Assembly: GCF_022201045.2 (NCBI RefSeq)
Contig: NC_068563.1
Location: forward strand, 21,239,001 to 21,303,000
Length of the DNA: 64,000 nt
Direction: 5' to 3'
DNA from: Citrus sinensis
Lineage: Eukaryota > Streptophyta > Magnoliopsida > Sapindales > Rutaceae
This document shows, piece after piece, positions 62,064 to 64,000 of this stretch. Within the stretch, counting starts at the first letter, position 1, and each line of letters opens with the position of its first letter. Position numbers and translations under genes: made by a program. The notes under the pieces are model-generated. The model worked only from the letters and a program-made list of their open reading frames with translations, did not search any database and was not told the origin of the DNA.

Positions 62064-62826
62064 CTGCAAAAAGATTAAGTGGGTGGTTGAGGATATAATA
62101 AAAATATGGTTCATTTTCAATGAGTTAATTGACTCTTTAGAATGTTGCACACATGACCTACTGAGTGACAAAATTGTGTTTCTTGTATAATTGCGCTCAC
62201 AATATGATTGACGAAATTGTTCATTGAATTTTTTGTAAATAATCCTATCCACTAAACTCAATAAAAAGAAAACGATCAGTTGAAATTTTTAAAAGAGGGG
62301 TTCATTTTCATTGCCTTGATTTGACTCTTTAAGAAACTACTCACTTTATGCTAAATGACATTGTTCATGATGTTATTTGGGTAGCCTACGGTTTACGCAT
62401 CATTCATATGGTGTAATAGAATGATGCGTCGTATGTAATTAATATGGTTGGCGAAGTTACTCACTGAATTATTTCTGTTTAAATAATACTGCATTTTTCA
62501 TATTAATTTGTTTATATACGATAACATCATGTTTCGTTACTAGTTTAAATTTAAACAACATTCTATGTCCAATATGACGTATCTCCCAAGCTCTTGAATT
62601 TTGGTGCCAAGCAAACACAAACTAACATGGTTCTTTCGGTCTGTCTGATTACAAACTAATATGGTTCATCCTTGGATGATTGAGTGTGAAAAAAAAATAT
62701 AATAATAACCGGGGAAGTTCCGCACACAAGTGATCGTGACTAGGCTGAGGCATCCCTAAATGCAGGCACATCATACATGTACAGGTTAACATGGAAGAAA
62801 TCTGAGCGAGAAATTTGCTTCAATCT

Positions 62827-63558
62827 TTACCGCGATAACCATGTGGAAATCAACAATAAAGGAAACATTATTATCAAGCTATAGTTCACCAAGAAATTAA
62901 TACGTTCAATTTTTTCCAACTTGTCCTGAAAAACATTCCACCTACGTGTAAAAGGGCACTGTTTATAATGCAATTGTGTTCCTCTGGTTAATACAATTGT
63001 ACATGACAAAGGTAAATAATTGGCTTTTAAAGGGAACATGTAAAGTCACCTCAATTTTTGTGTCGCTAGTTCGATCCTGGACATTTGAATTTATCAATTG
63101 TCTTCTCTCATCATGCTCGACTGATTGTTGCAAAGGCATTTTTGTTTCGGAGGTTTTCCTTGAAAGAGTGGTTCTGTAGGCAGCTTCAAAATTAGTAATA
63201 TTAATCATGGCTGAAGATGTTTATAGACCTAAGGCCCCTTCACATCATTCAGCCAAGCAACCACTAAGCTGAAGATGTTTGACGAAACAACATCTATGCA
63301 TAATTAAAAATAAGCATAAGATGTACACAGCTTGTGCATGTGAAAAATGAGCACAAACTTCACCTAAACAACCGTAAAGAATAAAAAAAAGAGCTGAGCG
63401 AACAAAAAAAGAGTTAGAATGGAAATGTAGAATGGAAATATTAAAAGTATCGGACAAAAACCCAGAACTTCCATACCTCCTCCAATTTTCTTTGGTATAG
63501 ATCTGTTCGGTAATATGCAGTTGACATCAACAGAGTTGGATTGTAAGAAGTGAAAAGA
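62827..63558 (-). pseudogene. GPI8 pseudogene fragment (exons 8-10)
   Basis: Exon 8 equivalent 63558-63477, a truncated exon 9 (about 63183-63050, its 5' part removed by a deletion) and exon 10 (62967-62827). The AG acceptor before exon 10 is lost and its first codon is changed. The terminal membrane helix and STWLSR end are still readable. The catalytic His and Cys exons were not included in the duplication. Confidence 0.92.
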
Positions 63559-63628
63559 CTGCAAAATAACCATCAAAACAGATAATGCTGAAGGTAACCT
63601 GGAAGAAATATGAAAATTCACAGATCTG

Positions 63629-64000
63629 ATAAAATCCTGAGAATATATGCTTTTTCTTTGCAGGTGAATTCGTATTCAAAGGGCCCGATAAAGCCTGAAA
63701 ATATTAATTGATACTATTCTTGTTGAATTTTTAACGGGCATGAAGAACAATTATAGGCTGGCATTATTGATGTAACCCAACATGAAGAGAATCAAAATAA
63801 ATCAAGAAAATGGAAACTGCTTTATTCACAATAGGAAAAATAAAAGTACATATATTCGTCACAAAAGTCGAAATCAATTTTTTTTTTATATTTCTGTCAA
63901 AAAGAAGAATAAATAAAGAGGTTTAAAAGTTTAATGATTATTCTCGGTCGAAGCAAGGAGTGGATATGTTTGAATTAAAAGTTTTAATTAGATTAAATAT
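63629..64000. other. Unassigned right edge of window
   Basis: AT-rich sequence with no recognisable gene or repeat structure. It follows the end of the duplicated segment. Confidence 0.5.

Larger units (their letters stand above)
60721..63628. repeat. Decayed copy of the MYCBP-GPI8 segment
   Basis: Same orientation as the source at 32497-37021 and about 28 kb away. Homology begins at the ATTATCTAGCATGAATTTAT block and ends at GAAAATTCACAGAT. Relative to the source it lacks about 370 bases around MYCBP exon 1 plus the hAT MITE, the PIF MITE, about 240 bases near source 35540-35800, and about 212 bases through GPI8 exon 9. Intronic and exonic parts have diverged similarly, as expected for unselected DNA. 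Confidence 0.92.

Noticed and set aside
63050..63183. Reading the second MYCBP/GPI8 copy as functional paralogues
   Set aside because: Stops, a lost splice acceptor, missing first and last exons and an exon deletion exclude a working gene.

Overview
The window is nuclear DNA from a flowering plant, most likely a eudicot. The evidence is AT-rich intergenic DNA, GT-AG introns with long AT-rich bodies, a subfamily-II ethylene receptor, two plant AHL proteins, a ZAR1-type NLR, and plant Ty1/copia, LINE, hAT, PIF/Harbinger and Mutator-type repeats. I cannot name the species from sequence alone. Exon structures were worked out by hand from splice sites and reading phase. UTRs and transcript ends are not resolved.

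Layout. 1-12.9 kb: one intronless AHL19-like gene (+, 4140-5039) in otherwise gene-free DNA. 12.9-16.4 kb: a seven-exon METTL2/6-like tRNA m3C methyltransferase (-). 17.2-17.6 kb: a MULE-type MITE. 18.8-21.5 kb: the two-exon ethylene receptor EIN4 (-). 24.1-29.4 kb: a six-exon AHL14-like gene (-). 30.9-31.6 kb: a four-exon small L18a-like membrane protein (+), convergent with a five-exon MYCBP homologue (-, 31.97-33.97 kb). 36.0-39.9 kb: the ten-exon GPI transamidase catalytic subunit GPI8/PIG-K (-). 39.9-46.8 kb: gene-free DNA with a 250-bp tandem duplication, a 765-bp hAT-type element and a 111-bp LINE-tail insertion. 46.8-49.3 kb: a single-exon ZAR1-like CC-NB-LRR immune receptor (-). 50.9-57.1 kb: a 5.58-kb Ty1/copia element with LTRs and TSD, nested in a LINE relic. 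57-60.7 kb: an older, internally inverted copia relic. 60.7-63.6 kb: a decayed copy of the MYCBP-GPI8 interval.

The genes form no pathway or operon. They are ordinary single plant genes (chromatin, hormone perception, tRNA modification, GPI anchoring, immunity). The unusual content is structural. A segmental duplication about 28 kb away carries pseudogene pieces of two neighbouring genes and preserves the pre-insertion site of a MITE found in the source copy. The copia element has an ordered array of about seven 10-bp palindromes in its leader, with a period near 100 bp. A 169-bp internal tandem duplication breaks its pol frame. Several mobile elements have exact target-site duplications that can be read directly.
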